Of a stretch of DNA of 64,000 nt, positions 1 to 8,925 are shown piece after piece. A model generated the notes under the pieces. It worked only from the letters and a program-made list of their open reading frames with translations. It ran no database searches and had not been told where the DNA came from. How positions within the stretch are numbered: the stretch's first letter is position 1; each line of letters opens with the position of its first letter. A program made the position numbers and the translations under genes. The stretch is from Chryseobacterium nepalense (GTDB lineage Bacteria; Bacteroidota; Bacteroidia; Flavobacteriales; Weeksellaceae). The DNA is taken from assembly GCF_023195755.1 (NCBI RefSeq), contig NZ_CP096203.1, positions 310,001 through 374,000 on the forward strand, read 5' to 3'.

Positions 1-444
1 GTGGGCAGCAGAAAGATAAAGACTTTTGTCTTTTTTGCGGAAAGTATCCATTCTGTCCATGAAGACCACCCGCATTTCTTTTATATTAATAAAAGGAGCA
101 ATGAAGATGTCGGAATTATAATTGAAAAACAGTTGTGAATTTATAAACAAGCTGTCTTTTATAGACCTTTCGTAGAAAGTAGAAGAAAATGTAATGAGGA
201 AGGTATCGGAACCTCGTGCTTTTAAAAACTGTACATTTTTTTGAGGTCCTACAAAAACGATATTTCCGGCGGTTATGTCATATGAATTATTTTCTACTAT
301 CAGATGAAGATCTTCCATAATAATATAGATGCAAAAGTATTCAAGCGTGTTAAACTGTCTTTTATTATTGTTTCTCTTTATAATCTGATCCAAACGGTTG
401 ATGCTGAAACCATTTTCCCTTAACTGATCTGTAATAATATACAT
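1..444 (-). CDS. AraC-family transcriptional regulator, N-terminal part (cut by window edge)
   Basis: A minus-strand frame opens at the ATG at 444-442 and stays open for 148 codons to the left edge. It begins MYIITDQLRENGF and contains segments such as YDITAGNIVFVGP and DTFLITFSSTFYERS, which resemble the N-terminal cupin-like sensor half of flavobacterial AraC-family regulators. The expected C-terminal helix-turn-helix pair would lie outside the window, so the assignment rests on the sensor half only. It is divergent from the polysaccharide operon that starts 1 kb away and could share regulation with it, but nothing in the sequence proves that. No consensus promoter was found for it. Confidence 0.6.
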   Translation of the reverse strand, partial: MYIITDQLRENGFSINRLDQIIKRNNNKRQFNTLEYFCIYIIMEDLHLIVENNSYDITAGNIVFVGPQKNVQFLKARGSDTFLITFSSTFYERSIKDSLFINSQLFFNYNSDIFIAPFINIKEMRVVFMDRMDTFRKKDKSLYLSAAH

Positions 445-833
445 ATTATGTTTTAGTAGACTTAATAATGGGCTAAGATAATTTTTTACAAAGATTATAT
501 CGATATTATTAGATTAGACATAATTCTATAATTAGTATGGAATTATATAGTATTTTTTATATCAAAAACTGGTCCTGAAAAAGAAAATAATGTTATTGTT
601 GGTATTAAAATATGGTTAATCAATTAATGTTAAATTCAAATAATTTTTATCAGTAGTCTTATAATATTCTCTTAAAAAAATAAACAGCTGACATTTATTT
701 CTAAAAACAATGAGTATTTTAATTATCCAAAATATTGCGGTATTAAAAGTTGTAAGAGTATTATGCTGAATGCTATTTATTTATTGATCTGAAGTATAAG
801 ATATCGTATGAATATTCCTGTTGTGTAGAATTA

Positions 834-868
834 TTTGCAATTATTATACACATAATTTATTATCTTTG
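834..868 (+). promoter_or_regulatory. Promoter for the polysaccharide operon leader
   Basis: TATCTTTG at 861-868 matches the Bacteroidetes -7 box TAnnTTTG exactly, and a TTTG at 834-837 lies 23 bases upstream, at the outer end of the usual spacing for the -33 element. It is the best consensus match between the AraC-type gene and the first operon gene. Transcription would start near 875, giving a leader of about 580 bases. Confidence 0.5.
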
Positions 869-895
869 GCGTGCTGAAATTGTATTGTATTTAAA

Positions 896-964
896 ATGAA
901 AATGGTGTGTGACACTGCAATAGCTCTTTCAAAAAAAGAAATGTTTTTAACTTCAGAGAGTTAG
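896..964 (+). CDS. Possible 22-residue leader peptide
   Basis: An ATG at 896 opens 22 codons (MKMVCDTAIALSKKEMFLTS, then ES) and stops with TAG at 962-964. It lies 28 bases after the predicted promoter box, and its stop codon falls inside the 5' strand of the following GC-rich hairpin (961-967), the geometry expected of a translation-coupled attenuator. No run of a single regulatory codon is present, so what it would sense is unknown. It could also be a chance ORF. Confidence 0.25.
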   Translation: MKMVCDTAIALSKKEMFLTSES

Positions 965-1012
965 AGCTTAAGCCGGAATCCGGGTTGCAGTTGCTGCGCT
1001 CTGGTTGTTTTT
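961..1012 (+). terminator. Candidate attenuator: three-way-junction hairpin with T-run
   Basis: TTAGAGC (961-967) pairs with GCTCTGG (998-1004), with two G-U pairs. Inside are two short hairpins, CCGG-AAT-CCGG (973-983) and GCAG-TTG-CTGC (987-997). TTGTTTTT follows at 1005-1012. The result is a compact three-way junction ending in a T-rich tract about 90-140 bases after the predicted transcription start. It could be an intrinsic terminator/attenuator or part of a structured RNA. No folding calculation was made. Confidence 0.4.
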
Positions 1013-1455
1013 AATGCCGTTTTCATTTATTTGCATAAATACATACTGTATAATTGATACGCATTTTCTTGACCTGTTATCAATGTTTCTAACCGTAGCT
1101 GCTGCTTTTTTGTTATTCGTTATATATAATTATAATGATGAAATGTTGATGATCATTTAATTTTAATGCTATATTAAATTAAGAAAAGAAAGCATATATT
1201 TATATGAAAAAATATAAATGAATTTTTGATGGGAGTATATTATAATTGAATAAAAAATAATACAATTTAATTATGCTGATAATCTGATAATTCCATTTTA
1301 TGATAAATAATATTCTTCTTATTATAGCATTTCGGCAGAAAAATTGATATAAGAAAGCATTAAAAAATCACACATAAAGTGTGATAATGGATTTATAATA
1401 TAAACTTTTAAAATAAGATGGTTCTCTTAAACAGAGCGCCGTCTTAGCAGAGTGA

Positions 1456-2250
1456 ATGAATATGAATAAAAATATCATTACGTATCTATTATTGATATCA
1501 ATTACCTTACTTTCCTGCAAGCCCAAGCAGAACATGGTCTATATGTCTAAAAGCAACATGGAAGAAGAGGTTGCAAAAGCGAAATACGACGGACTGCGCA
1601 TTCAGGAAGGAGATGTACTTCTCATCCTTGTCTCCGCACTTGATGAAGCTGCAGTGAAACCCTTCAATCTTAACACCGCCAATAAAGTTGGAAGTGAGAA
1701 TAGCACAGGAATTAACCAATATGTGCAACCAAGTGAATATCTTGTAAATGAAGAAGGGTATATCAATTTTCCAGTTCTCGGACCTGTATTTACGAAAGGT
1801 ATGACGCAAATCCAGCTGAAGCAGGATCTGGAGTCCCGTCTGAAAAGATATCTTACTGATCCTTTGGTTACCATCACACTTAAAAACTTCAACGTCAGTA
1901 TTCTTGGAGAAGTTAAACAGCCCGGACAAAAGGAAAGTGTTTCTCAGAAAATTAACATTTTTCAAGCGCTTGGTTTGGCAGGAGATATGACGGATTTCGG
2001 CGACCGTACTCAAGTAAAGCTTATCCGTACAAAAGATGATGGTAATGACGAAATTGTTAATCTGGATCTTACAAGATCAGACATTGTAAGCTCACCTTAT
2101 TATTATATGAAACAAAACGACATATTGTATGTACAGCCTGATAAAAACAAACAGATCCAGGCTAATTCTAATCCGAACAGAGCTCTTACCTTCCAGATTA
2201 TTGGTGCAATATTAACAGCAGCTACTCTAATTGTTGCTCTAAAAAGATAA
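1456..2250 (+). CDS. Polysaccharide export outer-membrane lipoprotein (Wza-like)
   Basis: The protein is 264 aa with a lipoprotein signal whose lipobox ends at Cys21 (TLLSC). The poly-saccharide biosynthesis/export domain follows (about residues 45-145, with RIQEGDVLLI and YLVNEEGYINFPVLG) and then an SLBB-like segment (VSILGEVKQPG, about 150). A hydrophobic C-terminal helix (LTFQIIGAILTAATLIVALKR region, about 243-264) fits the membrane-spanning end typical of short Bacteroidetes homologs. By family, it forms the outer-membrane exit pore for surface polysaccharide and works with the Wzc-like protein encoded 8 bases downstream. It is the first gene of the operon. A second ATG two codons downstream is also possible as the start. 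Confidence 0.88.
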   Translation: MNMNKNIITYLLLISITLLSCKPKQNMVYMSKSNMEEEVAKAKYDGLRIQEGDVLLILVSALDEAAVKPFNLNTANKVGSENSTGINQYVQPSEYLVNEEGYINFPVLGPVFTKGMTQIQLKQDLESRLKRYLTDPLVTITLKNFNVSILGEVKQPGQKESVSQKINIFQALGLAGDMTDFGDRTQVKLIRTKDDGNDEIVNLDLTRSDIVSSPYYYMKQNDILYVQPDKNKQIQANSNPNRALTFQIIGAILTAATLIVALKR

Positions 2251-2258
2251 ATGTAAAT

Positions 2259-4598
2259 ATGCAGCAGTTAGAATTACAAGAGAAAGAAGAGAAAGTTGAT
2301 CTAAGAAAAACCATCGCCAAATATCTCAACAAATGGCCATGGTTTGTTGCATCTGTCCTGATTTGCATATTAGGTGCTTATATTTATCTCAGATACAGTG
2401 TTCCTAAATACCAGACAAAGACTACCCTTAAATTTGATAAAAAAGAAAGCGATCTTACTTCCGCATTAGCCGATCTTTCCAACCTGGGTACAGGCCTTGG
2501 AAATTCAGATGAATTAAAAAGTGAGGCAGCTGTAGTTACTTCAAGACCAATTTTAATGCAGGTTGTGAAAAACCTTAATCTCAATGTAGAGTATTTCAAT
2601 ACCGGTGAGATTAAAGATTCCCAGCTGTTTACAGAACTGCCCATATCCGGGAGAATTCTCAATTTTAAAAAAGATTTTGTATCATCAGAATATTATATAA
2701 GAAAAATTAATGGCGATGAGTTCACCCTGATGAGCGAAGCGCACGGTAAATTTACGGGAAAATTTGATGTGCCTTTAAAACTCGATTTCGGAACTGTTAT
2801 TTTAACCAGAAACCGTCAGCTGGTTCTTAAGCCGGATTACAAAGTTATTTTCTGGAATCCGATCGAAAAAGTAAAAAAACTTGAAAAAACAATTCAGGTT
2901 ACTTTACCCGATGAAAAGGCTCTTCTTATGGATATTACCCTGATTGGTACAGTGCCGGATAAATCGGAGAGAATCCTTAATGAAGTTACCCGTCAGTATA
3001 ACTTAGATGGGCAGAAAGATAAAAACCTGCAGGCTGAAAATACCCAGAAGTTTATCGATAAAAGACTGGAAGTGATTACCCGAGATTTGTCAGGAGTAGA
3101 AAATCAGAAGGAAGATTTCCAGAACCGTAATCGTATTGTTGACCTTCAGGCACAGGCAGAACTGGCTCTGCAAAATACCAGTGAAAATACAAAATCACTT
3201 CTTCAGCAGCAGGCCCAGCTTGATCTTCTGAACTCTCTTACTGCGGAAGCCGCAAAAGGCAATAATCAGCTGATGCCTTCCAATCTTGGGCTTAATCCAT
3301 CACTGGAACAGTCTATTGCGCAATACAATCAGATGCTTATCAGCAGAAATAAAACGCTGAAGCAGGCTACCAGCGAAAACCCTGCTGTTATTGAAATGAA
3401 CAGGGAAATTGCTTCTTTAAAAGATATCATCAGAGATAATATCAGGGAGCAGAAAGATGCGGTAAAAGCTACTATTTCACAAATCCAGAATCAGATTACA
3501 ACAAGCAACAGCCTTATAGAAAAAGTTCCCGGACAATCGAAAGTATACAGAGGAATTGAACGTCAGCAGAATCTTAAAGAACAGCTCTTTTTATTCCTTC
3601 TTCAGAAAAGGGAAGAAAATGCGATAAATTTATCCGTGGATGTTCCTAAAGCTAAAATTGTTAACCCTGCATTTACAGATGATATACCGGTATCTCCTAA
3701 AGGAAATATTATTCTTATGGGGGCTTTCTTCCTTGGGTTATTATTACCATTCGCTGTCTTCTATATCGTATTTATCGTAGATGATAAGATTTATAACAGA
3801 GATGATATAAAAGCCCGTTCAGGCTTGGGCGTACTGGTAGATATCCCTTCATTAAACGAAGATGAAAACCACCTGGTACAAAAAAACGACTTCTCAGAAC
3901 TTGCAGAATCATTCAGAGTGTTGGTTTCCAACCTTAAATTTGTTTTGCCTAAAAAAGATTCGGCTAAAGTGATTATGGTTACTTCTTCCGTAAAAGGGGA
4001 AGGGAAAACCCTTGTATCCGTTAACCTGGCATTAACAATTGCCAATAAAAACGGAAGAGCCCTGCTGATAGGTTCAGATATCCGGAATCCGCAGATTCAG
4101 AGATATGACAGTGAGCCTGTAAAAAGAAAGGGTCTTACAGAATATTTATACGATGAATCTGTAGATGTGGAAGATCTCATTCATACGTCTTATACCAATC
4201 CTTACTGTGATGTAGTTTACGCAGGTACCATTCCTCCGAATCCTCAGGAACTTCTTTCCAATGGAAGATATCAGAAGCTGATTGCTCAGATGGCATCTCA
4301 ATATGCTTACATTATTATAGACTCGGCTCCGCTTATGCTGGTTTCAGATACCCTGAGCATAGCAGATGTTGCTGATGCTACATTGTATGTAGTAAGATCG
4401 GGAGTTTCAAGAAATGTTCTTATTGATTTTGCGGAAGATTTGGTAAAAGAATCAAAACTAAGAAACGTATCGTTTGTAGTCAATGATGTCTCCAGGAAAG
4501 CAAGAGGATACGGATATGGTTATAATTATGGCTATGGTTATGGCTATAACAATAAAGAAACTGAAAAAAGTTGGTGGAATAAAATTTTTAAATCATAA
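2259..4598 (+). CDS. Chain-length regulator / BY-kinase fusion (Wzc-like)
   Basis: The 779-aa protein has a Wzz-type N-terminal domain with a membrane helix at about 30-52, a long coiled-coil region (about 250-430) and a second membrane helix at about 483-507. A cytoplasmic tyrosine-kinase domain follows with Walker A SVKGEGKT (about 575-583), an A' strand ALLIGSDIRNPQ and Walker B YIIIDSAPL (about 684). The tail (about 750-766) is a Tyr/Gly cluster encoded by imperfect 6-bp units, the expected autophosphorylation site. Family knowledge: it controls polymer length and links the polymerase to the export pore, cycling by Tyr phosphorylation. No low-molecular-weight or PHP-type phosphatase gene is seen nearby. 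Confidence 0.92.
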   Translation: MQQLELQEKEEKVDLRKTIAKYLNKWPWFVASVLICILGAYIYLRYSVPKYQTKTTLKFDKKESDLTSALADLSNLGTGLGNSDELKSEAAVVTSRPILMQVVKNLNLNVEYFNTGEIKDSQLFTELPISGRILNFKKDFVSSEYYIRKINGDEFTLMSEAHGKFTGKFDVPLKLDFGTVILTRNRQLVLKPDYKVIFWNPIEKVKKLEKTIQVTLPDEKALLMDITLIGTVPDKSERILNEVTRQYNLDGQKDKNLQAENTQKFIDKRLEVITRDLSGVENQKEDFQNRNRIVDLQAQAELALQNTSENTKSLLQQQAQLDLLNSLTAEAAKGNNQLMPSNLGLNPSLEQSIAQYNQMLISRNKTLKQATSENPAVIEMNREIASLKDIIRDNIREQKDAVKATISQIQNQITTSNSLIEKVPGQSKVYRGIERQQNLKEQLFLFLLQKREENAINLSVDVPKAKIVNPAFTDDIPVSPKGNIILMGAFFLGLLLPFAVFYIVFIVDDKIYNRDDIKARSGLGVLVDIPSLNEDENHLVQKNDFSELAESFRVLVSNLKFVLPKKDSAKVIMVTSSVKGEGKTLVSVNLALTIANKNGRALLIGSDIRNPQIQRYDSEPVKRKGLTEYLYDESVDVEDLIHTSYTNPYCDVVYAGTIPPNPQELLSNGRYQKLIAQMASQYAYIIIDSAPLMLVSDTLSIADVADATLYVVRSGVSRNVLIDFAEDLVKESKLRNVSFVVNDVSRKARGYGYGYNYGYGYGYNNKETEKSWWNKIFKS

Positions 4599-4600
4599 AA

Positions 4601-5569
4601 ATGGGTAAAATTTTAATTACGGGAGGAGCAGGGTTCATAGGCTCCAACCTTACGGAGTACTTTTTAAATAAAGGCTATCAGGTAGTCTGTCTGGACAATT
4701 TTTCAACCGGACACCGCCACAATATCGAGCCTTTCTTAAAAAATCCGGATTATAAACTGATTGAAGGAAGCATCTGCGATCTTGAGGTCTGCAGAACCGC
4801 AATGGAAAATGTAGATTATGTGTTGCATCAGGCGGCATTAGGGTCTGTTCCAAGATCAATCAACGATCCCATTACCAGTAATGAAGTTAATGTTTCAGGT
4901 TTCCTGAACATGCTTGTTGCAGCGAGGGACGCAAAAGTTAAACGTTTCGTGTATGCTGCATCATCTTCTACATACGGCGACTCGGCTGCACTTCCGAAAG
5001 TGGAAGAAGTGATCGGAAGACCGTTATCTCCCTATGCGATTACTAAATATGTTAATGAGCTGTACGCAGATGTTTTCTCTAAAACCTACGGGATAGAATG
5101 CATCGGGCTAAGATATTTCAATGTATTCGGACGCAGACAGGACCCGAACGGTACTTACGCAGCCGTAATTCCATTGTTTGTAAAACAGCTGATGAATCAC
5201 CAGTCTCCAAAAATCAACGGTACGGGAGATTATTCCAGAGACTTTACTTACGTTGATAACGTGATCCAGATGAATGAGCTGGCGATGCTTACCGAAAATC
5301 CGGAAGCTGTAAATACCGTTTATAATACGGCAGTCGGAGACCGGACCACATTAAATGATCTCGTACATTATATTAAAAAATACCTGAGTGAGTACGACGG
5401 AAATATTGCTGATATCGAAATCGTACATGGCCCGAACCGCGTAGGAGACATTCCCCATTCACTCGCATCTATTGAAAAAGCTAAAAACCTTTTGGGATAC
5501 AATCCCAGCCATACTATTGAAAATGGTCTGAAAGAGGCTATTAAATGGTATTGGGAAAATTTAAAATAA
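4601..5569 (+). CDS. wbpP: UDP-N-acetylhexosamine 4-epimerase (WbpP-like)
   Basis: This is a 322-aa extended SDR enzyme. The NAD-binding motif GGAGFIG is at 8-14, the active-site SSSTYG at 121-126 and YAITK at 145-149. The overall sequence resembles WbpP/Gne enzymes that interconvert UDP-GlcNAc and UDP-GalNAc. It starts 2 bases after the Wzc-like gene and is followed by a nucleotide-sugar dehydrogenase, the same pairing as WbpP-WbpO, which implies synthesis of UDP-GalNAcA for the repeat unit. Substrate preference (N-acetylated or plain UDP-hexose) is inferred from this pairing and similarity, not proven. Confidence 0.82.
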   Translation: MGKILITGGAGFIGSNLTEYFLNKGYQVVCLDNFSTGHRHNIEPFLKNPDYKLIEGSICDLEVCRTAMENVDYVLHQAALGSVPRSINDPITSNEVNVSGFLNMLVAARDAKVKRFVYAASSSTYGDSAALPKVEEVIGRPLSPYAITKYVNELYADVFSKTYGIECIGLRYFNVFGRRQDPNGTYAAVIPLFVKQLMNHQSPKINGTGDYSRDFTYVDNVIQMNELAMLTENPEAVNTVYNTAVGDRTTLNDLVHYIKKYLSEYDGNIADIEIVHGPNRVGDIPHSLASIEKAKNLLGYNPSHTIENGLKEAIKWYWENLK

Positions 5570-5587
5570 ACTATTAAAAGAATTTTT

Positions 5588-6880
5588 GTGGAAAAACAAT
5601 ATAAAATTGCCGTTATCGGTCTTGGGTATGTAGGATTGCCGCTGGCCCGTTTATTTGCAACACAATATCCTGTAGTAGGATTTGATATCAATCAGAAAAG
5701 AATTGAAGAATTAAGAACAGGAAACGACAGTACGCTTGAAGTCGAAGCTGATGTTTTACAGTCGGTTTTAGTCGATCATAGTCCTTTTAATGATGAAAAA
5801 GGAAAAGGATTCTTTGCTTCAGCTGATATTGAAGATATTAAAGATGCAAATATTTATGTGGTCACTGTACCGACACCTGTAGACAAGCATAATCGTCCGG
5901 ACCTTACTCCGCTTTACAAATCTTCTGAAACCGTAGGAAAGGTTTTGTCTAAAGGTGATATTATAATTTACGAATCTACCGTTTATCCCGGTGCCACTGA
6001 AGAAGAATGTATTCCTGTACTGGAAAGAGTGTCGGGGATGAAATTCAATGAAGATTTCTTTGCAGGCTATTCTCCGGAGCGTATCAACCCGGGAGACAAA
6101 GAACATACAGTAGAAAAAATTCTAAAAGTAACCTCCGGTTCTACACCGGAAATCGGCGAAATTGTAAACAGTTTATACCAGTCTGTTATTGTAGCCGGTA
6201 CCCATCTTGCACCTACCATCAAGATTGCTGAAGCGGCCAAAGTGATTGAAAACTCCCAGAGAGATATCAATATTGCATTCGTGAATGAGCTGGCAAAAAT
6301 TTTCAACCTTCTCGAAATCGATACGCATGAGGTGCTGAAAGCGGCAGGAACAAAATGGAACTTTTTACCTTTCAAACCGGGATTGGTTGGAGGTCACTGT
6401 ATTGGAGTAGATCCTTACTATCTTGCACAGAAAGCACAGGAAAACGGCTATCATCCCGAAATCATCCTTGCAGGACGCAGACTTAATGATTCTATGGGAC
6501 AATATGTAGCCTCTGAACTTGTGAAATGCATGATCAAGAAAAATATCAACATCAACGGTGCGGAAGTTCTGAATTTGGGAATAACATTTAAAGAAAACTG
6601 TCCTGATGTACGCAATACGAAAGCCGTAGATGTAATCTGCGGACTTGAAGATTACGCATTGAAAGTAACTACTTTCGATCCGTGGGCAAATCCTGAGGAG
6701 GTGGATCATGAATATGGTCTTATGGTAGTCAACGAAATTCCGGAAAAGAAATTTGATGCGGTGATTCTTACCGTTGCCCATAAAGAATTTATGAATCTTA
6801 ATCTCAAGGATTACCTGAAAGAAAACGGTGTGATCTATGATGTGAAAGGAATTCTGGCAGATTGTGATTCCAGATTATAA
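5588..6880 (+). CDS. wbpO: UDP-N-acetylhexosamine 6-dehydrogenase (WbpO/TviB-like)
   Basis: This 430-aa member of the UDP-glucose/GDP-mannose dehydrogenase family has a Rossmann motif GLGYVGLP at 11-18, the segment YSPERINPGD (about 162) and the catalytic cysteine in GGHCIGVDPYYL (Cys271). The start is GTG at 5588, 18 bases after the epimerase stop; no better-placed ATG exists. Family role: two-step NAD-dependent oxidation of the C6 hydroxyl to a carboxylate, giving UDP-HexNAcA. Next to the WbpP-like epimerase the expected product is UDP-GalNAcA, an acidic building block for the polymer. Confidence 0.85.
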   Translation: MEKQYKIAVIGLGYVGLPLARLFATQYPVVGFDINQKRIEELRTGNDSTLEVEADVLQSVLVDHSPFNDEKGKGFFASADIEDIKDANIYVVTVPTPVDKHNRPDLTPLYKSSETVGKVLSKGDIIIYESTVYPGATEEECIPVLERVSGMKFNEDFFAGYSPERINPGDKEHTVEKILKVTSGSTPEIGEIVNSLYQSVIVAGTHLAPTIKIAEAAKVIENSQRDINIAFVNELAKIFNLLEIDTHEVLKAAGTKWNFLPFKPGLVGGHCIGVDPYYLAQKAQENGYHPEIILAGRRLNDSMGQYVASELVKCMIKKNININGAEVLNLGITFKENCPDVRNTKAVDVICGLEDYALKVTTFDPWANPEEVDHEYGLMVVNEIPEKKFDAVILTVAHKEFMNLNLKDYLKENGVIYDVKGILADCDSRL

Positions 6881-6901
6881 CAAAAGCAGTAAGACGATAA
6901 T

Positions 6902-8377
6902 ATGCCATTAATGTCAATAAAGTCTAAAATATCTGGTTCAGGTTTCGTTAAAAAACTCGTATTAGGTACTTTTTGGATGACCTTCGGATCATTGATGTCC
7001 AGAGGATTGTTTTCCTTAGCGTCGATAGTATTGGCAAGGATTTTAACTGTTTCTGAATTCGGGGAATTCGGAATGATAAAATCAACCATAGATAATTTTC
7101 TGATATTTGCTTCATTGGGAATCGGCTTAACGACAACAAAATATATTTCTGAGCTGAAGGACGATCATAAGCAGGAAGCTTCTTCCATGCTCGGAGCATC
7201 GCTGTCACTCGTAGTATTGCTCAGTTCAGCCGTTGCAGTAATTATCATGCTGTTTTCCGGACCGATATCCGGAACCTTTTTAAACAATCAGGATCTCCAG
7301 ATCCCGCTTATCATAGGAGGAGGTACCCTGATTTTTATTTCTCTGAACGGAACGCAGATGGGCGCGCTGCTTGGTTTTCAGGCATATCGCAAGAACTCCA
7401 CTGCAAATATCCTTCAGGGTTTGTTTCTGTTTTTAGGTTTAGTGATAGGAGGATATCTTGGTGGCGTAAAAGGAGCTTTACTGGGAAACCTGATTGCAAT
7501 ATTTTTAGTATCGATTGCTTTGCAGAAACTGGTAAGGGATGAAAGTAAAAAACAGTCTATCAGTGTAAGCTTTAAAGAATGGAAAGCTAGTGTACGGAAG
7601 ATCTACAAATTTGCCATTCCGGCTTCATTAAGCACCATTATCGTTGCGCCGACAATATGGGTTTTAAATACCATGCTGGTTAATCAGCCGAATGGTTATA
7701 AGGAACTTGGGCTATATAGCGCGGTAATTATTTTCTCCACTGCTATTCAGATGTTTAACGGTGCTATCGGGAATGTTCTGCTGCCTATTTTTCTTTCCAA
7801 GTCAGAAGGAAAATCGCCGAAAAAAGAGTTCTTCAATTATTTCGGTTCATGGATTATTTCCATTATGATTGCTATTCCGCTGATTTTATTTCCTGAAGTA
7901 ACTTCACTTATCTTGGGTAAAAAGTTTAGTATAGAACAAATTGTGCCTATTTTAGGCATGTCTATAATAACAACTCTTATCATTACCAACAGAGCGGGTG
8001 TTTCAAGAGATTTGATCGTAAAAAATAAAATGTGGCTCAGTGTTTTCAGTATGGGACAATGGGCAATTACGAATCTTATTATATTTTATTTTTTAAAAGA
8101 TCTTGGAGCATGGGGATTTGCCTTTTCATATATGATTTCTTATGTAATTAATTATTTGGTTTTTGTTCCATATTTTATTAACAAAGGAATATCCCCCAGA
8201 ATTATATTTTACAACAAATGGAATATGATTTTATGGCTAATGATAGCATCGCTTGTTGCAGTAAATGTTTATTATTTCGATGTTTTATTTCTTAGAATAA
8301 TTATTTCTGTTATAATATTACTGATCATATTATTTTCAATTTTTAAACTGTATAAGGTATGTTTGCAAAAATTATAA
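6902..8377 (+). CDS. wzx: Repeat-unit flippase (Wzx, MATE/MOP type)
   Basis: The 491-aa, highly hydrophobic protein has about a dozen predicted membrane helices. Its N-terminal segment (TFWMTFGSLMSRGLFSLAS, ARILTVSEFGEFGM) is typical of oligosaccharide flippases. By family it moves undecaprenyl-linked repeat units from the cytoplasmic to the periplasmic face of the inner membrane. The C-terminal quarter is more AT-rich than the rest. The following acyltransferase gene overlaps its 3' end by 19 bases, so the two are probably co-translated. A Wzx plus the polymerase at 11929 defines a Wzx/Wzy-dependent pathway. Confidence 0.88.
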   Translation: MPLMSIKSKISGSGFVKKLVLGTFWMTFGSLMSRGLFSLASIVLARILTVSEFGEFGMIKSTIDNFLIFASLGIGLTTTKYISELKDDHKQEASSMLGASLSLVVLLSSAVAVIIMLFSGPISGTFLNNQDLQIPLIIGGGTLIFISLNGTQMGALLGFQAYRKNSTANILQGLFLFLGLVIGGYLGGVKGALLGNLIAIFLVSIALQKLVRDESKKQSISVSFKEWKASVRKIYKFAIPASLSTIIVAPTIWVLNTMLVNQPNGYKELGLYSAVIIFSTAIQMFNGAIGNVLLPIFLSKSEGKSPKKEFFNYFGSWIISIMIAIPLILFPEVTSLILGKKFSIEQIVPILGMSIITTLIITNRAGVSRDLIVKNKMWLSVFSMGQWAITNLIIFYFLKDLGAWGFAFSYMISYVINYLVFVPYFINKGISPRIIFYNKWNMILWLMIASLVAVNVYYFDVLFLRIIISVIILLIILFSIFKLYKVCLQKL

Positions 8378-8925
8378 ATTTATACTGGAAATTATCAAGT
8401 TCTAAAATAATAAACCGAATTGGAAAAAGAGGCGAGAATGTTATTATTGGAACTCCTATAGATATAACCAAACCAGAAAACCTTCAGCTAGGAAATCATG
8501 TTTATATAGGACCGAATGCTTGGATTTCAACATATGGAACCGTTCAAATAATGACTGGAACGATCATAGGACCGAGATTAAAAATTTATACAGGTAATCA
8601 CAATTATAACAGTGATAGACTTTTGCCTTATGATGAAATTACCATAGCAAAAAATGTTACTATAAAAGAAAACGTCTGGATTGGAGGTGATGTAACAATC
8701 CTTCCGGGTATAACTATAGAAGAGGGAGCCATTGTAGGAGCTTCTTCGGTAGTGACTAAAGATGTTCCTAAAGGTGCTATTATAGGCGGAAATCCTGCGA
8801 AAATCCTGAAATACAGAGATCTTGAAAAATATGATAAATTAAAACAAGAAGGAAAAATTTATCTGCAGGAAAAAACGAAAACAAACTTAAAAATGGTTGT
8901 GAAAAATTATGAAAGCAATATTTAG
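8359..8925 (+). CDS. Sugar O-/N-acyltransferase, left-handed beta-helix
   Basis: The 188-aa protein contains hexapeptide repeats (IGPNAWISTYG, VTIKENVWIGGDVTILPG, IEEGAIVGASSVVTKDVP) ending in GGNPAKILK, the signature of the maltose/galactoside O-acetyltransferase-like family. Residues about 45-155 form the beta-helix. It probably acetylates a sugar of the repeat unit; the acceptor cannot be told. It overlaps the flippase upstream and the pyruvyltransferase downstream (17 bases), so it is part of a tight operon. It could not obviously replace the decayed PglD-like enzyme at 15940, because its type is closer to O-acetyltransferases. Confidence 0.8.
   Translation: MFAKIINLYWKLSSSKIINRIGKRGENVIIGTPIDITKPENLQLGNHVYIGPNAWISTYGTVQIMTGTIIGPRLKIYTGNHNYNSDRLLPYDEITIAKNVTIKENVWIGGDVTILPGITIEEGAIVGASSVVTKDVPKGAIIGGNPAKILKYRDLEKYDKLKQEGKIYLQEKTKTNLKMVVKNYESNI

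Larger units (their letters stand above)
445..1455. other. 1-kb AT-rich intergenic region with operon leader
   Basis: No long reading frame is seen on either strand here. The region separates the divergent AraC-type gene from the polysaccharide operon. Its only GC-rich part is the block around 961-1012, described separately as a candidate attenuator; a consensus promoter box lies at 861-868. The remaining stretches (445-840 and 1013-1455) are AT-rich and I see no further supported feature in them. Confidence 0.8.
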
